64,000 nucleotides of DNA, from positions 39,332,605 to 39,396,604 of the forward strand of contig CM077643.1 in assembly GCA_039707465.1 (NCBI GenBank). Direction: 5' to 3'. The translations under genes were made by a program, and so were the position numbers. This document shows, piece by piece, positions 9,523 through 19,843 of this stretch (position 1 is the first letter of the stretch; each line of letters starts with the position of its first letter). The stretch is from Rhabdophis nuchalis. Its lineage: Eukaryota > Chordata > Lepidosauria > Squamata > Natricidae. The notes under the pieces were generated by a model. It saw only the letters and a list, made by a program, of their open reading frames with translations. It searched no databases and was not told the origin of the DNA.

Positions 9523-9755
9523 AATAGCACTAGCGCTTAGACTTATATAGCGCTTCACAGTGTTTTACAGCCCCCTCTAAGCAGTTTACAGAGTCAGCCT
9601 ATTGCACCCAACAATCTGGGTCTTCATTTTACCCATCTTGGAAGGATGGAAGGCTGAGTATATCTTGAGCCAGTGAGATTTGAACTGCAGAATTGCAGGC
9701 AGTCAGCATATGTAGCCTGCAGTACTGTATTCTAACCACTGCCACCAGAGCTCAA
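9523..9755 (-). mobile_element. tRNA-derived SINE (TATATAAGTCTAAG-tail family)
   Basis: On the minus strand: a tRNA-like head with GTGGTTAGAATACAGTACTG, a B-box-like TTCAAATCTCACTGGC, then a body with GAGCCAAG/CCTTCCATCCTTCC and a tail ending in TATATAAGTCTAAGCGCTA. The same body recurs at 12444, 16545, 53058, 61677 and 63163. Confidence 0.8.
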
Positions 9756-9827
9756 AAATAGTAATGACCACTGGATAGACTTTTTATTACCACATAGTGG
9801 TTGTCCAGATTTTTTCAACTCAGATAA

Positions 9828-9828
<1 letters not shown>

Positions 9829-9893
<65 letters not shown>
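9829..9893. repeat. (ATG)n microsatellite
   Basis: About 21 perfect trinucleotide units directly before an R4-like 3' end. Confidence 0.97.
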
Positions 9894-10225
9894 GCAGTTT
9901 TACTTGGAACAGCTTCCACTCTGCAATGATATCTGTAACACTGTTAAACACCCAGATCCAAGGACTTGATAGGTAGACAAAAATGCCAAATCCAGTCTGA
10001 ACTGGGGTGTGATGGCTGGCTGTGTGATGTTCAACAACAATAACAATGATAATGATGATAACAATAATAATAAACAATGGCTGTGGCAAAAAAGAATCCC
10101 TCAATTGCAAAAGGCAGCCGTACTTAGAACAGTTTACATCTTGTGACAATACCTCTAATAACACCATAAAACATCAACAACTTCCTATCCCTGGTCCTTG
10201 GGAAGGACTTGATAGGTGGATAAAA
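9893..10225 (+). mobile_element. Two tandem R4/Dong-like LINE 3' ends
   Basis: Two successive segments (9893-10010 and 10078-10225) each begin with GGCAG..TACTT.GAACAG, the codons for LLGTA near the R4 C terminus, and end with GGACTTGATAGGTGGA-type 3' UTR. AAC/AAT-rich DNA separates them. Both are heavily truncated. Confidence 0.6.
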
Positions 10226-10530
10226 TATCAAATGGAAAGAGGAGACATATTTTCCATTCTCATTCTCATGTTTTCTTTTTTTTTTGAAAAAGCAATTTTT
10301 ATTGGTTTTTGAAAATATACATAGGAAAAGGGATATAGGGTGAATATAACATTTTAGTGGCTTCCATGTCGGAGGTGGTGGTCCTCCCAAAACTTCATAC
10401 AAATACAATTTTTTTTAAAAAAAGGTAAAGGACAAGCATACATATATTTTACATTGTATAATTCATACATTCAATCGTGTTTTTCATTGCCATCTAATTT
10501 CAACAATCACAGTAAAAATTTCAAATAAAA

Positions 10531-11385
10531 TCATTTTTGAGATCTAAGTCTTTTTGCTATTGATTCTTCGTCTCCCTTCCCGTCGACGGGTGGGGCCATG
10601 GCCCCCCCTGTTCCCTCATCCTTGTCCCCTAGGAGTGAAGAGTGTTTTTTAAGAAAGGCCTCCGCCTCTCCTAATATTTTAACTCTGATTCTGCCTCCCT
10701 CCCAGAAGACCAACATTCCTTCTGGTAGTAACCATTTGAACCAAACTCCTTTTTTATATAATTTTTTGGACAAGAAGGAATATTTCCTTCTTATTTCTCT
10801 AACTATTTTTGGAATTTGTTTCAAAATGGTAATTTCATTTTCTTGATACTTCAAGGGTCCTCCCCTCTGGGCCCTCAATATCTCATCCCTTGTGGACCTC
10901 CTTAGAAATTTAATATGAACCTCTCTTGGTACATTATTTATTCTAGCATATACTGAGTTAATTCTATAAACCAGGTCCATATCCCACCAGAGTTGTTCTT
11001 TATTTCTTTTAATATAATCTGCTAAAATTGCGCTCATAAGATCTTTAAGATCTTCACCTTCTGTCTCTGGTATGTTCTGGAACCTGAGAAAAAAAGACAT
11101 TCTTTCAAATTCTATTTTTGTCATATGACCTCCTAGTGCTGAGCTTTCCTTCCGAATTTCCTTTACCTCTTCCCTCATCTCAGCTGATCCTCCCTCTAAC
11201 GCCTCAATTTTTTGTTTGTTATCCATTGTACTTTTTTGTGTTTCCAACAGCTCTATTTTTAGGTTTGTCAAGTCTTTTCGGATTTTCATTTTATTGTTGC
11301 AAAAAGATTCCACAATATAATGTTGCAACTGCGATTGTATAGATACAAAAAAAATTTTTTTTGCTATTGTTGTTTCAGACGGCAA
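10531..11385 (-). CDS. L1-type ORF1 protein, intact
   Basis: 284 residues. The N-terminal third is heptad-like and charged (coiled coil for trimerisation in L1 ORF1p). The central part around residues 90-175 resembles the L1 ORF1 RRM (FFLRFQNIPETEGEDL, then REVHIKFLRRSTRDEILRAQR). The C-terminal domain has ILKQIP and LVFWEGGRIRVKILGEAEAFL. The end is basic (AKRLRSQK). In the family this protein coats element RNA as a chaperone. No stop or frameshift breaks it. It aligns along its length with the frame at 31610-32470. Confidence 0.85.
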   Translation of the reverse strand: MPSETTIAKKIFFVSIQSQLQHYIVESFCNNKMKIRKDLTNLKIELLETQKSTMDNKQKIEALEGGSAEMREEVKEIRKESSALGGHMTKIEFERMSFFLRFQNIPETEGEDLKDLMSAILADYIKRNKEQLWWDMDLVYRINSVYARINNVPREVHIKFLRRSTRDEILRAQRGGPLKYQENEITILKQIPKIVREIRRKYSFLSKKLYKKGVWFKWLLPEGMLVFWEGGRIRVKILGEAEAFLKKHSSLLGDKDEGTGGAMAPPVDGKGDEESIAKRLRSQK

Positions 11386-11822
11386 ATTAATCCTCTCTTT
11401 CTCACCATTCCTGGAGATAACTTATTCAGCTGCCGCTTTGCTTCGAGGGGGGGTTAAACCAATAAACTCCCCCCTCCATTCTCCGTTTAAAGTGGATTGA
11501 AAGTAAAAACTCACAGTACTCGCTTGTCCCTCAGTTGCGGGCCAGGAGATTAGGGAAAACCATCCATCTCCGGCACTCCAGCCAACTTCCTAATTCTTCA
11601 TTTGATTCCAGGATCCATCGGCGAAAGGGCGAAGCCCCCCTTCTGCTTCCCGGCTCCTGAGGCAAGGCTGGAAGGACACCCCACTTGCCGCCGCCTGGTT
11701 GGGGGTCTCCAGCGAGCCGTCCTTCAGAATCCCCTGTGCTCCTGGGGGGGCCCACCAGGAGAGCAAGCGGCAGACGAGTACCAAAACACATCCGTCGCCT
11801 ACAAAAACCGGACGTCGAGTCC
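11386..11822 (-). promoter_or_regulatory. 5' UTR and likely internal promoter of the ORF1-only element
   Basis: The region is GC- and CpG-richer than its surroundings, as expected for an L1-type internal promoter. It lies between the target duplication and the ORF1 start. No specific factor site is claimed. Confidence 0.5.
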
Positions 11823-11842
11823 TTCTCATTCTCATGTTTTCT

Positions 11843-12332
11843 GAAGGAAGCTTAACTATGCTGCTGGGTGGGCATCTGTAACAAGGAGAAAGTAAGTAGG
11901 GATTTCTGAAAAGATCCAAAATTTATATAGCCACATACTTCCCGTCTTGCTGTCATAAAAATATATATTAAGAATCAATCCAGAATACATCTTTGGAATT
12001 TTTTGTTCTGGGTTGGAATTCTGGAGCAATAAGAGAAATGTTGTTGGGAAGGGAAGGGGAGCAGATAGGAAGGAAGGGAAAGGAAAATATAATAGGCTTA
12101 CCATACCTTAGTTGTATAAATCCAGACATCTACTAGATGGTAGCAATGAGAATATTCTATTTCTTTTGCTCTTACCTAGTGAACAGCTGGATAATTGTTC
12201 TAAAAATACAGATTTTGTAGATAAATCCATTTCATTTGCTTAATACTGTATATTTAAGGATTTTGATGTGATCAAGCCCATGAACTTCAAAAAATACAAC
12301 TTGTGGGAGAGGTTTTGGAGAGGTTTTGTATA
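11843..12332. other. No recognisable feature
   Basis: AT-rich DNA with purine-rich runs near 12045-12090. I see no gene or shared repeat. Confidence 0.4.
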
Positions 12333-12340
12333 ACTTAGAG

Positions 12341-12711
12341 CAGGGCTGACAAACTCCCGGCCAACGAACTGGATGTATCATGGGCTGGCCACGCCCACAC
12401 CCAGTTTAGCAAAGAGAAAAAAGACCCAATATATCACATGATAGCAATAGCACTTAGACTTATATTGCTTCATAGTGCTTTTACAGCCCTCTCTAAGCGG
12501 TTTTACAGAGTCAGCATATTATCCCCAACTATCTGGGTCCTCATTTTACCCACCTCAGAAGGATGGAAGCCTGAGTCAACCTTGAGCCAGTAAGATTTGA
12601 ACTGCAGCTAGGAGACAGCTGAAGTAGCCTGCAGTACTGCATTCTAACCACTGCGCCACCTTGGCTCTGTCACAGTGATGCCACTGTGATGATGGGAGTT
12701 TGACACCCTTG
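12341..12711. mobile_element. hAT-type MITE with a SINE inserted
   Basis: Ends CAGGGCTGACAAACTCCC and, complemented, CAAGGGTGTCAAACTCCC form inverted repeats. The perfect 8-bp duplication ACTTAGAG lies at 12333-12340 and 12712-12719. Without the SINE the element is about 145 bp. Confidence 0.88.
12444..12666 (-). mobile_element. tRNA-derived SINE (TATATAAGTCTAAG-tail family)
   Basis: Same body as 9523-9755: head complement TTCTAACCACTGCGCCACC, central GGAAGGATGGAAGCCTGAGTC, tail complement AGCACTTAGACTTATAT. It lies inside the hAT element. Imperfect TCACATGAT/TCACAGTGAT flanks may be its target duplication. Confidence 0.82.
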
Positions 12712-12719
12712 ACTTAGAG

Positions 12720-13470
12720 CATAGATAGGATTCATTGATTGTTGATTGATTGATCCCACTGCAATCTCACAATTCTTGGCAGTGTACAAGATGCAAAAAG
12801 GTGGAAAAAAGGAAAACTATGTAGTGTCCACCATAACTTATATCTGTCTGGGTGATTTCAAAGGAGGCTCAGCCAGATTGGAAGAAAAGAGAACAAATGA
12901 CTTATTGTGCTATGAGATAGATCTGTCTGCAAAAAAAGAGAGAGACTGTGATAATTTTTTGGTTAGAGATAGATTCATTTGATGCCAGCTATCCATTCAG
13001 CTGAATCTACCAAATAATTCACAACCATCTTCTGTGGAATAGCGTCTTTGATGGATGCTGCCATCACATTGTTGAAAGTATCATTGTAAAAAATATCATA
13101 GAAACTGGCATCATTAACTACCAGGACTGAAGCACACATTGTGCCAAGGCCCTGATTTGATAATACAAACTATTATAGGTTGGATTCATAGTTTATAAAA
13201 AGGAACTATAAACTATCTTGTTTGGGTCTATCTATTCATATAACTAATTAAGATTTAGTGAATGAGATCCAGATCTAGGCTAGAAACTGGGAGACTGTGA
13301 GTTGTAGTCTTGCCTTAGGTACCAAGTCTTGGACCCATCTCTCTCTCTCTCTCCCTCCCCCCATGCGTGTGCCACTGGAAGAAAAGGCAATATCAAACCA
13401 CTTCTGAAATCTTGCCAAGAAAACTGCAGGGACTTCTCTGTGCAGCTGCTGAGAGTCAACATAGATTTGA
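12720..13470. other. No recognisable gene
   Basis: Only short frames without motifs. A small CT-rich tract lies near 13340. Confidence 0.4.
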
Positions 13471-14000
13471 AAGAATATGTTGGAGGAAAGGTCCATCTGG
13501 ATTCAGTTCCAAGTGGAGAGAAAGACACTGGAAACAATGGTGGCTGTTTAGAAAGACAGTTTTAATGATGGACAGGACCACGTGGTTTTGAGGTTCTGAG
13601 CAAAAAGGGAAATGATGCTGGGTTTTTATGCACTCTCTGAGCTTTTGAATTTGTGCTTGTATTCTGATCGATTGTCAGACTCCCATAAGGCCGTGCAAGG
13701 GCAACTCTGTAGGCTGTCCTGAGTCCCAAGTTTGGTTGACTCTTGCTGGCTGATGATGTACTGAAAGGGCTTTGGGCAATTCCTACTATGGTTTTGCCTG
13801 AAGGAGGTAGATCTTTGATATGTAGAATAGACTGGCTCAGGCCTTAATGGCTCATTGACAAAGGGTGGGTGGGATGAGTTTCTGTCTCCCTTTTAGGGGA
13901 AATATCCTTCCTTTTTAATATTTCCTAAAATATTTCATTTTTCTAGGAGAGGGGTGGGTGCTAACTTCCTATAAATATACACAGTCCAGAACATGGTACC
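13470..14000 (+). repeat. Unclassified interspersed repeat, copy 1
   Basis: It shares successive blocks with 21790-22760, 28215-28505 (minus) and 37925-38505 (minus): TTCAGTTCCAAGTGGAGAGAAA, a GGTTTAATGATGGACAG block, TTGGGCAATTCCTACTATGG, GACTGGCTCAGGCCTTAATGG and TTCTAGGAGAGGGGTGGGTG are split among them. No recognisable protein is encoded. Length of about 550 bp would fit an LTR or long SINE, but I found no terminal motif or target duplication. It also supplies the unoccupied version of the hAT target at 22590-22739. Confidence 0.7.
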
Positions 14001-14194
14001 TCTCCTTCCTTCCTACATTTAAAATTCAAAGATTTAAAAGAATAAAGTCAGGAATGTGGGTGCCTGTGACCAAATGTGTCTTGTGTTATAGCACAAGTTT
14101 TAATTCTTTTAATTTGTATGCAACTACTTAAGGGATATAAGTTGTGTTGAAGTCTTCTGACATATGTTTTATGTCTTGTGGATGGTTGTGGTTG

Positions 14195-14596
14195 GAGAGA
14201 AAATAACAACAATAATAATAATACAATAATACAAAAGAAAGACAAAAAAAGTCTGGACAGTGGATCTGCCAGCACCCAGAGATAAAAGAAGAGAAAAGAA
14301 AGAACTGGAAAAAATAACAAAATATAAAGACCTGCGAATAGAATAACTATGACAAAAGAAAGTACAATCCCAAAACATCTGTAGCAACACTTGAACACCA
14401 TGGACATTGATTAAACCACAATCAGTCTACTGAAAAAAAGAGACAATTTTAGTTGAAACACCTTACATCCTGTGAAGCTATCTTTAAAACCATCAAACAT
14501 CCACACCTGTCTATCCCAGACCCTTGGGAAGGACTTAATAGGTGGACTAAAATGCCAAATCCAGTCCAAACATCTGACTGACCTGTACTAAACCCA
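14195..14596 (+). mobile_element. R4/Dong-like LINE 3' fragment
   Basis: After an AAC/AAT-rich tract come broken codons around GTGGATCTGCCAGCACCC, a CAAAACATCTGTAGCAACACTT segment (read in two halves), and a 3' UTR with CCTTGGGAAGGACTTAATAGG like the tails at 9893-10225. Multiple frameshifts make it a dead copy. Confidence 0.6.
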
Positions 14597-14621
14597 GAGG
14601 TGGTATTCAGCAGGTTCTGAC

Positions 14622-14710
14622 TAATACAATACAATACAATACAATACAATACAATACAATACAATACAATACAATACAATACAATACAATACAATGCAAT
14701 GCAATGCAAT
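14622..14710. repeat. (AATAC)n microsatellite at a CR1 3' end
   Basis: About 15 pentamer units, then three CAATG-type variants, directly abut the CR1 3' terminus at about 14712. In CR1 orientation the array is (ATTGT)n and repeats the last bases of the element. Confidence 0.95.
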
Positions 14711-15395
14711 AGCAGAGTTGGAAGGGACCTTGTAGGTCTTCTAGTCCAACCCCCTGCGTGGGCAGGAACCTTATACCATTTCAGACAAATGGCTATCTAA
14801 CATCTTTTTAAAGACTTCCAGGGTTGGGGCATTTACAACTTCTGGAGGCAAGCTGTTCCAGAGGTTAATTGTTCTAACTGTCAGGAAATTTCTCCTTAGT
14901 TCTAAGTTGCTTCTCTCCTTGATTAGTTTCCACCCATTGCTTCTTGTCCTGCCCCCAGGTGCCTTGGAGAATAGTTTGACTCCCTCTTCTTTGTGGCACC
15001 CTCTGAGATATCGGAACACTGCTATCATGTCTCCCCTCGTCCTTCTCTTCATCAAACTAGACATACCCAGTTCCTGCAACCGTTCTTCATATGTTTTAGC
15101 CTCCAGTCTCCTAATCATCTTGGTTGCTCTTCTCTGCACTCTTTCCAGAGTCTCCATGTCTTTTCTACATCGTGGCGACCAAAACTGTATGCAGTATTCC
15201 AAGTGTGGCCTTACCAAGGCACTATACAGTGGCATTAACACTTCACGTGATCTAGATTCTATCCCTCTGTTTATGCAGCCTAGAACTGTGTTGGCTTTTT
15301 TGGCAGCTGCTGCACACTGCTGGCTCATATTTAAATGGTTGTCCACTAGGATTCCAAGATCCCTCTCACAGTTGCTACTATTGAGCAAGTTCTGG
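14711..15395 (-). pseudogene. CR1 LINE, 5'-truncated, C-terminal RT region
   Basis: On the minus strand an open segment gives the CR1 end: [17 protein letters not shown], then [51 protein letters not shown] and [17 protein letters not shown]. This is the region after the RT catalytic core of CR1 ORF2. Catalytic motifs and endonuclease are absent, so it cannot act. The 3' UTR complement reads GAGTTGGAAGGGACC then TCTAGTCCAACCCC. The 5' break is at about 15395, where hAT sequence resumes. Confidence 0.9.
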
Positions 15396-15613
15396 AGAAC
15401 CGATAGCAGAAAATTTTGAGTAGTTTGGAGAACCGGTAAATACCACCTCTGACTGGCCCAGCCCCCATCTATTCTCTGTCTCCTGTGTCCCAGCTGATCA
15501 AGAGGAAATGAAGATTTTGCAGTATCCTTCCCCTGCCACACCCACCAAGCCATGCCCACCAAGCCACGCCCACAGAACCAGCAGTTAAAAAAAAATGAAT
15601 TCCACCACTGGAC

Positions 15614-16540
15614 AAAACGTAGTAATAACATCATTTTCTATGCAGATTTATTTGTGGAACATTCCACAGAGATTGTACACCTTTTTAAAATGAGGACATT
15701 TCTTGATTTCTGGCTTATTGCTGATGGCAAAGAGAAGCATTGCCTCCACAGGTATTGAAGAAATATTTGTTCCTTTCTTTGAAATTATTCTGTCTGGAGG
15801 TTTGTTTTGTTTTTAATATCCATAGCACAAGCCTTTGCATTCAGCATCCAGGAGTAGGAAAGGGAGCATGATTTCCCCATTGCAGGGTGAGAACAGCTGC
15901 AAAAACAAGATTAAAAAAGAACTGGAAAAAAACCCCCAACTTCCTTAATCATCAAAAAAAGAGGGATGTATAAAAGAACATTTCTCCTTTGAATGCATTT
16001 GCGTACAAATAAACCACCTTAAATCAGGTAGTTGTTTGTGACTTGAGACAGCAGTGCAGGACATAAAATATATACTGTCAGCATGGCAGCGTCCTGAAAA
16101 TGAGAATGTCTCCCTAGAAATACAGAGCGGTCAAGCAGAGGTTTCTCTCAGCCCATTTGCCGGGCAAAAGCAGATCCGTTTTGCTAAGATTTGACATTGT
16201 AGCACAGCGAGCAGAAGGTGGAAAGCAATGCCTCTCCCTTAGAACAGCTCCATCGGTATGTTTGCCTCACCTCCATCATTATGATGGTGTCACATAATAA
16301 ATCTCCCTCTGGGGCTGTTATTGTACTGGCCCTTTAACCTGCCAGAGAGGCAATCATGTATACAAGCGCTGTAGTGCCAGCTGTGCTGATAAGGAGCTCT
16401 GGAATACACCTGCAGAATTGGTCCTTCCAAATTATGTAGAGATTCCTAGACTTTGAGCATCGCTGCAGCAGAATAAAAATTGAAGAAGTTTCTTCCACCC
16501 CAATATTCTCCTTTGCAAAACAAATGTGTGATGCTCAGTG
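15614..16540. other. No gene; possible conserved noncoding segment 16070-16440
   Basis: This stretch lacks the repeats that fill the neighbourhood. 16070-16440 has balanced composition and no low-complexity runs, which is what surviving conserved noncoding DNA would look like. Conservation itself cannot be seen here. Confidence 0.3.
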
Positions 16541-16544
16541 AAAT

Positions 16545-17168
16545 AACGATAGCACTTAGACTTATATACTGCTTCACAGTGCTTTTACAGCCCTCTCTAA
16601 GCGGTTTATAGAGTCAGCCTATTGCCCCCAACAATCTGGGTCCTCATTTTACCCACCTTGGAAGGATGGAAGGCAGAGTCAACCTTGAGCCTGGTGGGAT
16701 TCAAACTGCCAAATATATATATATATGTTGTAATATGCCATGATTACAATTGGTATCTGTTACTTTAAATACTATAGTGAAATATAATTGGCTGCTGCTT
16801 CCTAACTCAGCCATAAGATGGAGCCAGAATCACTGTTAGTTTGCTGGTCATTTGAATGGAGACTCTGAATGTCATGGTTTAGATGAGCAGAGCAAGGAGG
16901 TTTGTGGATTAAGCAACTGTAAACTAACTCTTTGAGTTAAGACTGTAATTTGATTCAAGACTGACTAGCACTATTTGTGAAGAAGTAGTTAATTTTTCCA
17001 CCACAAGTAAAGTCTACTTGTTTTTACTACCAGTGTCTGTGACTTTTAATGTGGCTTCTAGCAACGTTTCTCTTGCTGCAAATTCCATTACACAACTCTC
17101 TGTCGCCTAAAGAAGATATCCCCAACAGTAGCCTGCAGTACTGCACTCTAACCACTGTGCCACCTTGG
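16545..17168 (-). mobile_element. tRNA-derived SINE split by an LTR-like insertion
   Basis: The SINE tail complement begins ACGATAGCACTTAGACTTATA. The body runs to about 16712, then resumes at 17128 with GTAGCCTGCAGTACTGCA and the head complement TCTAACCACTGTGCCACC. The interruption is the candidate solo LTR. Confidence 0.75.
16726..17127. mobile_element. Candidate solo LTR
   Basis: The insert into the SINE begins TGTTG and ends CAACA, the TG/CA inverted ends of an LTR, over 402 bp. It has no coding capacity. A TA-repeat at its left edge obscures any target duplication. It shows no similarity to the gypsy LTRs. Confidence 0.5.
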
Positions 17169-17213
17169 TAGAGAGCTGAAGAGAGCCAGAAGCAAATTCT
17201 TCACAGACCCATA

Positions 17214-17598
17214 GGAGGTAGTCCTCGACTTACGGCTGCAATTGACCCCCAAATTTCTGTTGCTAAGCCGAGACATTTGTTAAGTGAGTTTTGCCCCATT
17301 TTATGATCTTCCTTGCTGCAGTTGTCAAGTGAATCTCTGTGATTGTAAATAACATGGTTGCTAATAAGTGAATCTGGCTTCCCCGTTGATTTTGCATGTT
17401 ACAGAAGGTTCCAAAACATGATCACATGACCCTGGGACACTGCAACCGTCGGACATTTGGCAACTGTCCGAATTTGGATCACATGACCATGGGGATGCTG
17501 CGATTATGGTCATAACTATGAAAAATGGTCATATGTCACTTTTTCAGTGCTGTGGTAACTTCAGACATTAAACTGTTGTAACTCAAGGGCTACCTATA
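17214..17598. mobile_element. Non-autonomous DNA transposon (TAGTCCTCGACTTA family)
   Basis: The left end GGTAGTCCTCGACTTACGGC and the right end AACTCAAGGGCTACCTA are imperfect inverted repeats. The interior has paired GATCACATGACC motifs. Relatives lie at 21290-21613, 28503-28848, 47065-47106 and 50600-50735. Superfamily is uncertain. Confidence 0.65.
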
Positions 17599-17701
17599 TT
17601 CCAAATAATGGTTATAGTTTGTAACTGTGAATTATTTAGATCCTACATAAAGAGGATGCCAGAGTTGATCCAAATCCAGGGAAGGGAATTTGGGATTCAA
17701 G

Positions 17702-17957
17702 CAGGGGTGGGTTCTGGCAGGCACTATTGCTGGTTTGCTCATGCACATGATGTGTGCTGCTTGCACATGCACAATGCAATAAAATTGTTCTGCACATGCG
17801 CAGAAGCAAAAAGCAAGATGGCGGTGCCATAGGCACTGCCAGAAGGATCAGTTTGGGGGCGTGGCAGGCCTGAGTCACTGCTGGTTCCAGTGACCCAGTC
17901 CGCTAAACCACTACCTGTTCGGCTAAACTGGGCCGAACCATTAGGAACCGACCACTG
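17702..17957. mobile_element. hAT-type MITE
   Basis: Ends CAGGGGTGGGTTCTGGC and, complemented, CAGTGGTCGGTTCCTAA. A perfect 8-bp duplication GATTCAAG lies at 17694-17701 and 17958-17965. 256 bp, no coding capacity. Confidence 0.9.
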
Positions 17958-18102
17958 GATTCAAGTGATCCAGTTATTTATCATCCACATTTTTCTTTTA
18001 CAATGTGGAAAAAATCAAGATTTTTGGGACAAGAAATATTTGCCACATATAAGTTTAACCTTTATTTTTGTCCTGCCTTTATAAGTTACTAGAAGTCAGA
18101 TG

Positions 18103-18234
<132 letters not shown>

Positions 18235-18295
18235 TGGAAGTATGAGAGATGATAATTAGACAAGAATAACAAATGAAGCATAGTAGTATTAGTTG

Positions 18296-18512
18296 TTCAT
18301 TGATTTTTATTCTACCTTTATTCCTTTATAAATAAGGTTGGTGGACATACATAATATTCCTTCCTCTTCCTATTTTCCACATAGCAACCCTGGGAACTGG
18401 ATAGGGCTGAGAGAGAGGCTCAAAGTCACCCAGCTGCTTTCATGCTTAAGGCAGGACTCACAATCTCCTGGTTTCTAGTCTTGTACCTTAACCACTACAC
18501 CAAACATAGATT
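18296..18512 (-). mobile_element. tRNA-derived SINE with MIR/CORE-like body
   Basis: On the minus strand: a tRNA-like head GGTGTAGTGGTTAAGGTACA, a CORE-like GCTGGGTGACTTTGAGCC, and a tail of TTTATAAAGG type. This is the most complete copy of the family in the window. Confidence 0.75.
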
Positions 18513-18514
18513 TA

Positions 18515-19008
18515 CAGTACATTGGCCATGGGGGAAAAAAATAAACGAATGAATGCATAGTTAATCACTTAATGTACCGATTTCTAATATATAAGTTACA
18601 ACTGAGTTGTTAAAATACCCTAATAAACAAATTTCTACACTATTCTTTTATCCAAAATATCCCTCAAGGTAGTTAATAAAAATCAAGCGGGTTTATACAT
18701 TATATAATTATACATTGTAACATTTAATGTTAAAATCCATACAAACCAAATTAAAATGTAATTAAGAACCCAGTTAAAAACAGACAAGTAAAAAAACAAA
18801 AACAAATAAACCAAATTAATTAAAACATATCTTAGCCGAAAAAATCAGTTTAAAGGCCATGTGTGTAGATGAATAAAAACAAAATTGTGAAAAGCTTCTT
18901 GACAATATTATACAAATCTGATCAGGGAAAGCGATATTAATAGATTGGATCTGGAAGTGGAATCTTTTAGGGTTCAGTCTCTTATTCATATGGAATTAAC
19001 CATAAGTA
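18515..19008. other. No recognisable feature
   Basis: AT-rich, with AAAC/AAAT-rich runs near 18770-18820. The 18655-18900 part resembles the A-rich 3' UTR of a LINE read on the minus strand, but no coding motif supports that. Confidence 0.35.
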
Positions 19009-19009
19009 C

Positions 19010-19368
19010 CCTTGCAAGGGACGTAATGACTCAGTGGCTAAGACGCTGAGCTTGTTGATCAAAAGGTCGGCAGTTCGCCGGTTCAAATCCCTAGTGCCGC
19101 ATAACGGAGTGAGTTCCCATTACTTGTCCCAGCTTTTGCCAACCTAACAGTTCAAAAGCATGTAAAAAATGCAAGTAGAAAAATAGGAACCACCTTTGGT
19201 GGGAAGATAACAGAGTTCTGTTAGCCTTCGGCGTTTCGCCATGCCGGCCACATGACCATAGAGATGTCTTCAGTCAATGCTGGCTCTTCAGCTTTGAAAT
19301 GGAGATGAACTCCACCTTCTAGAGTTGGAAATGACTAGCACATACATGTGGAGGGAACCTTTACCTTT
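19010..19368 (+). mobile_element. tRNA-derived SINE (ACCTTT-tail squamate family)
   Basis: A tRNA-like head has an A-box region TGACTCAGTGGCTAAGACGC and a B-box GGTTCAAATCC. The body reads GTGCCGCATAACGG, CACCTTTGGTGGGAAG, GCCGGCCACATGACC, GACTAGCACATACATGTG. The tail is GGGAACCTTTACCTTTT. RNA polymerase III transcription is expected; movement needs a partner LINE. Related fragments lie at 34868-34960 and 37155-37412. Confidence 0.85.
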
Positions 19369-19504
19369 TATCCTTGCAAGGAAAAAAACACATTTATATT
19401 AAAAAATAAATAAGAACTGGGTGGCAAGATGGGAGTTAGAAGAGGCCCATTAATGGACAATATTGTTTATAAAATTAGTTTCCAGAGGCCGGAAGCACCT
19501 TTAT

Positions 19505-19507
<3 letters not shown>

Positions 19508-19566
<59 letters not shown>

Positions 19567-19567
19567 T

Positions 19568-19598
<31 letters not shown>
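19508..19598. repeat. (TG)n(CA)n inverted dinucleotide tract
   Basis: About 26 TG units, a short TGCGCGTGTA hinge, then about 14 CA units. The two halves are complementary, so the tract is a long dinucleotide palindrome. Confidence 0.97.
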
Positions 19599-19599
<1 letters not shown>

Positions 19600-19601
<2 letters not shown>

Positions 19602-19843
19602 GCCCGGCGGAATTACCTCAAGTTATAATGGAGGTGAACAATGAAGAACAAGCCAGGCCAGTTACAAGATCAAAGGCAAAACCACAAATGAAGCTGGCTA
19701 GGATATCAGCTACGCCTGTGAGACAAAAGAAAAGGGAGGGGGCATGGGAGGAAGCCAGAGAAAATGCATTTGAATCCACATCGGATAGCTCTGCATTATT
19801 TTCTGGGTTTGATAAGGGAGCAAGGAATACAAACATCGATTAA
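19600..19843 (+). other. Orphan coding-like segment
   Basis: An open frame of about 80 codons follows the CA tract and ends at 19841-19843. It contains ARPVTRSKAK, then a basic and an acidic/serine segment (FESTSDSS). The TRSKAK start resembles N-terminal parts of some retroelement gag proteins, but I cannot assign it. The stretch to 20025 is otherwise featureless. Confidence 0.3.

Larger units (their letters stand above)
10277..11822 (-). mobile_element. Full-length ORF1-only L1-derived element (HAL1-like)
   Basis: A 20-bp direct repeat flanks the element at 10257-10276 and 11823-11842. In element orientation it has a CpG-rich 5' UTR of about 437 bp, an intact ORF1 (284 codons), a 3' UTR of about 250 bp ending CAATAAAAATTGCTTTTTC, and a poly(A) tract. 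There is no ORF2 and no room for one. The structure matches 30754-32740 although the two differ considerably in sequence. Mobilisation would have to use an L1 ORF2 protein supplied in trans. Confidence 0.88.
14598..15609. mobile_element. hAT-type MITE (CAGAGGTGGTATTC family) split by CR1
   Basis: The left end CAGAGGTGGTATTCAGCAGG starts at about 14595-14598 and the right end complements to CAGTGGTGGAATTCAT. The body with GAACCGGTAAATACCACC and GCCACGCCCACAGAACC is shared with 22150-22391, 48344-48636, 49016-49267 and 61816-62006. The CR1 at 14622-15395 interrupts it. Confidence 0.75.

Noticed and set aside
19060..19095. Functional tRNA gene
   Set aside because: A- and B-box-like words are present, but the cloverleaf is incomplete and the long SINE body follows directly.
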